Below are positions 6,177-6,745 of a stretch of DNA of 6,745 nt, piece after piece. Under the pieces are notes generated by a model. The model was not told the origin of the DNA. It worked only from the letters and a program-made list of their open reading frames with translations, and did no database searches. A program made the translations under genes and the position numbers. Numbering within the stretch: position 1 is the stretch's first letter; each line of letters starts with the position of its first letter. Source of the DNA: Gemmatimonadota bacterium (GTDB lineage Bacteria; Gemmatimonadota; Gemmatimonadetes; Longimicrobiales; Longimicrobiaceae); assembly GCA_019348265.1 (NCBI GenBank), contig JAHWJV010000198.1, positions 1 through 6,745 on the forward strand, written 5' to 3'.

Positions 6177-6745
6177 GGCCGTCGCGGTGGGGGAGCCGGC
6201 GAGATCCAGCAGGCCGTCCACGACCGATCGCTGCGCGACGCGCCGCAGCGCGGCATCCTGGGCGCTCGTCCGTTCCCCACCTGGCGCCGTCGGACCCCAG
6301 GTTGAGCTCACGAGTTTGGAGACGACCTCGGCGAGCGACGGATTCACCGGGTCTCGCGCGTGGAAGGAGACCAGGCGCGCGGCTCGCTCCGGGTGCAACA
6401 GTCCGTCGACCACCTCCTGCGCGAGGCTGTGCGCCGCGCCGAGGGGGTCGAAGGCGGTGCCGGCCCGTGTCGGAATCAGCGTCAGATCCGCATCGTATCC
6501 ACTGGGCACCGGCGGGATCAGCGCGGCCACCCGGTCAGGGATGCGCAGGGCCGAAGGTCCGAGGCTGGACAGCACGAGTTCGAGGGCGCGCCTCTGCTCG
6601 TCGGGCGGAAGGACCCGCGTAGGATCGGTCTGCTCGCCGCGCAGCGCGTACCCGAACTCCATTCCACCTACGTACTTGGTCGCGCCCTGCAGGGCGTACC
6701 GGTGGTGAAGGTATACGTGGGCGAAGCGCCGGTTCAGTACGGCGA
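6168..6745 (-). CDS. Zinc-dependent metalloprotease (DUF5117/DUF4953-like), C-terminal fragment
   Basis: On the minus strand a frame enters from the window edge (first full codon 6743-6741) and reads about 190 residues that look like the C-terminal part of the large, often secreted zinc metalloproteases common in Gemmatimonadota and Bacteroidota. Recognisable pieces: V-Y-L-H-H-R-Y (6716-6696), Y-V-G-G-M-E-F-G-Y-A-L-R-G (about 6674-6636), D-R-V-A-A-L-I-P-P-V-P (6536-6504), L-L-H-P-E-R-A-A-R-L-V (about 6398-6366), and S-V-V-D-G-L-L-D-L-A (about 6227-6198). The HExxHxxGxxH zinc site would lie upstream, outside the window. Family similarity stops at about 6170-6180, where the + strand becomes Cmk-like. 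The frame stays open to 6021, but that tail is the antisense of cmk/uvrC. The gene is cut at both ends: by the window on its 5' side and by the junction on its 3' side. No stop codon of its own is seen. The family assignment is from memory of motif layout. Confidence 0.62.

Noticed and set aside
6055..6708. Continuation of the 5932 frame as one new 258-residue GIY-YIG protein
   Set aside because: Its middle matches Cmk and its last ~175 residues are the antisense of a better minus-strand protease frame, so it is not evidence for a novel fusion.

Overview
The window is GC-rich bacterial DNA, roughly two-thirds G+C by eye, and almost entirely coding. A lipid A kinase (LpxK) implies a Gram-negative with an LPS-type outer membrane, and BshC implies bacillithiol as low-molecular-weight thiol. 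A fragment resembling the large DUF5117/DUF4953-type zinc metalloproteases adds to this. The combination fits Gemmatimonadota or a similar LPS-bearing, bacillithiol-making phylum best. That placement is inference from gene content; no marker gene was searched.

Positions 1-4100 (+ strand) hold a compact run of four genes: the 3' end of lpxK, then nadB (L-aspartate oxidase), rlmH (23S rRNA m3Psi1915 methyltransferase) and bshC (last step of bacillithiol synthesis). lpxK/nadB share ATGA, nadB/rlmH are 5 bases apart, and rlmH/bshC overlap through a TTG start (TTGA). They look co-transcribed and translationally coupled. The functions are unrelated housekeeping: envelope lipid, NAD de novo synthesis, ribosome modification and thiol redox buffer.

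Positions 4101-4217 are non-coding and contain a GC-rich hairpin just before murJ. murJ (4218-5867) encodes the lipid II flippase of peptidoglycan synthesis, with unusual residues at positions known to matter in E. coli. A 63-base gap with a strong 12-bp hairpin follows.

From 5932 to the end the sequence stops making sense as ordinary gene order. It starts as uvrC (N-terminal GIY-YIG region) and after about 40 codons switches in frame to the C-terminus of cytidylate kinase (Cmk). At about 6170 it switches again to the C-terminal part of a metalloprotease on the minus strand, which runs off the window edge. One + strand frame stays open across all of it (5932-6708), but its protein is not a plausible single product. 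An assembly or library chimera at a contig end is the simplest explanation; a real rearrangement is possible. I found no mobile element, CRISPR array, tRNA or rRNA, and no convincing new multi-gene system.
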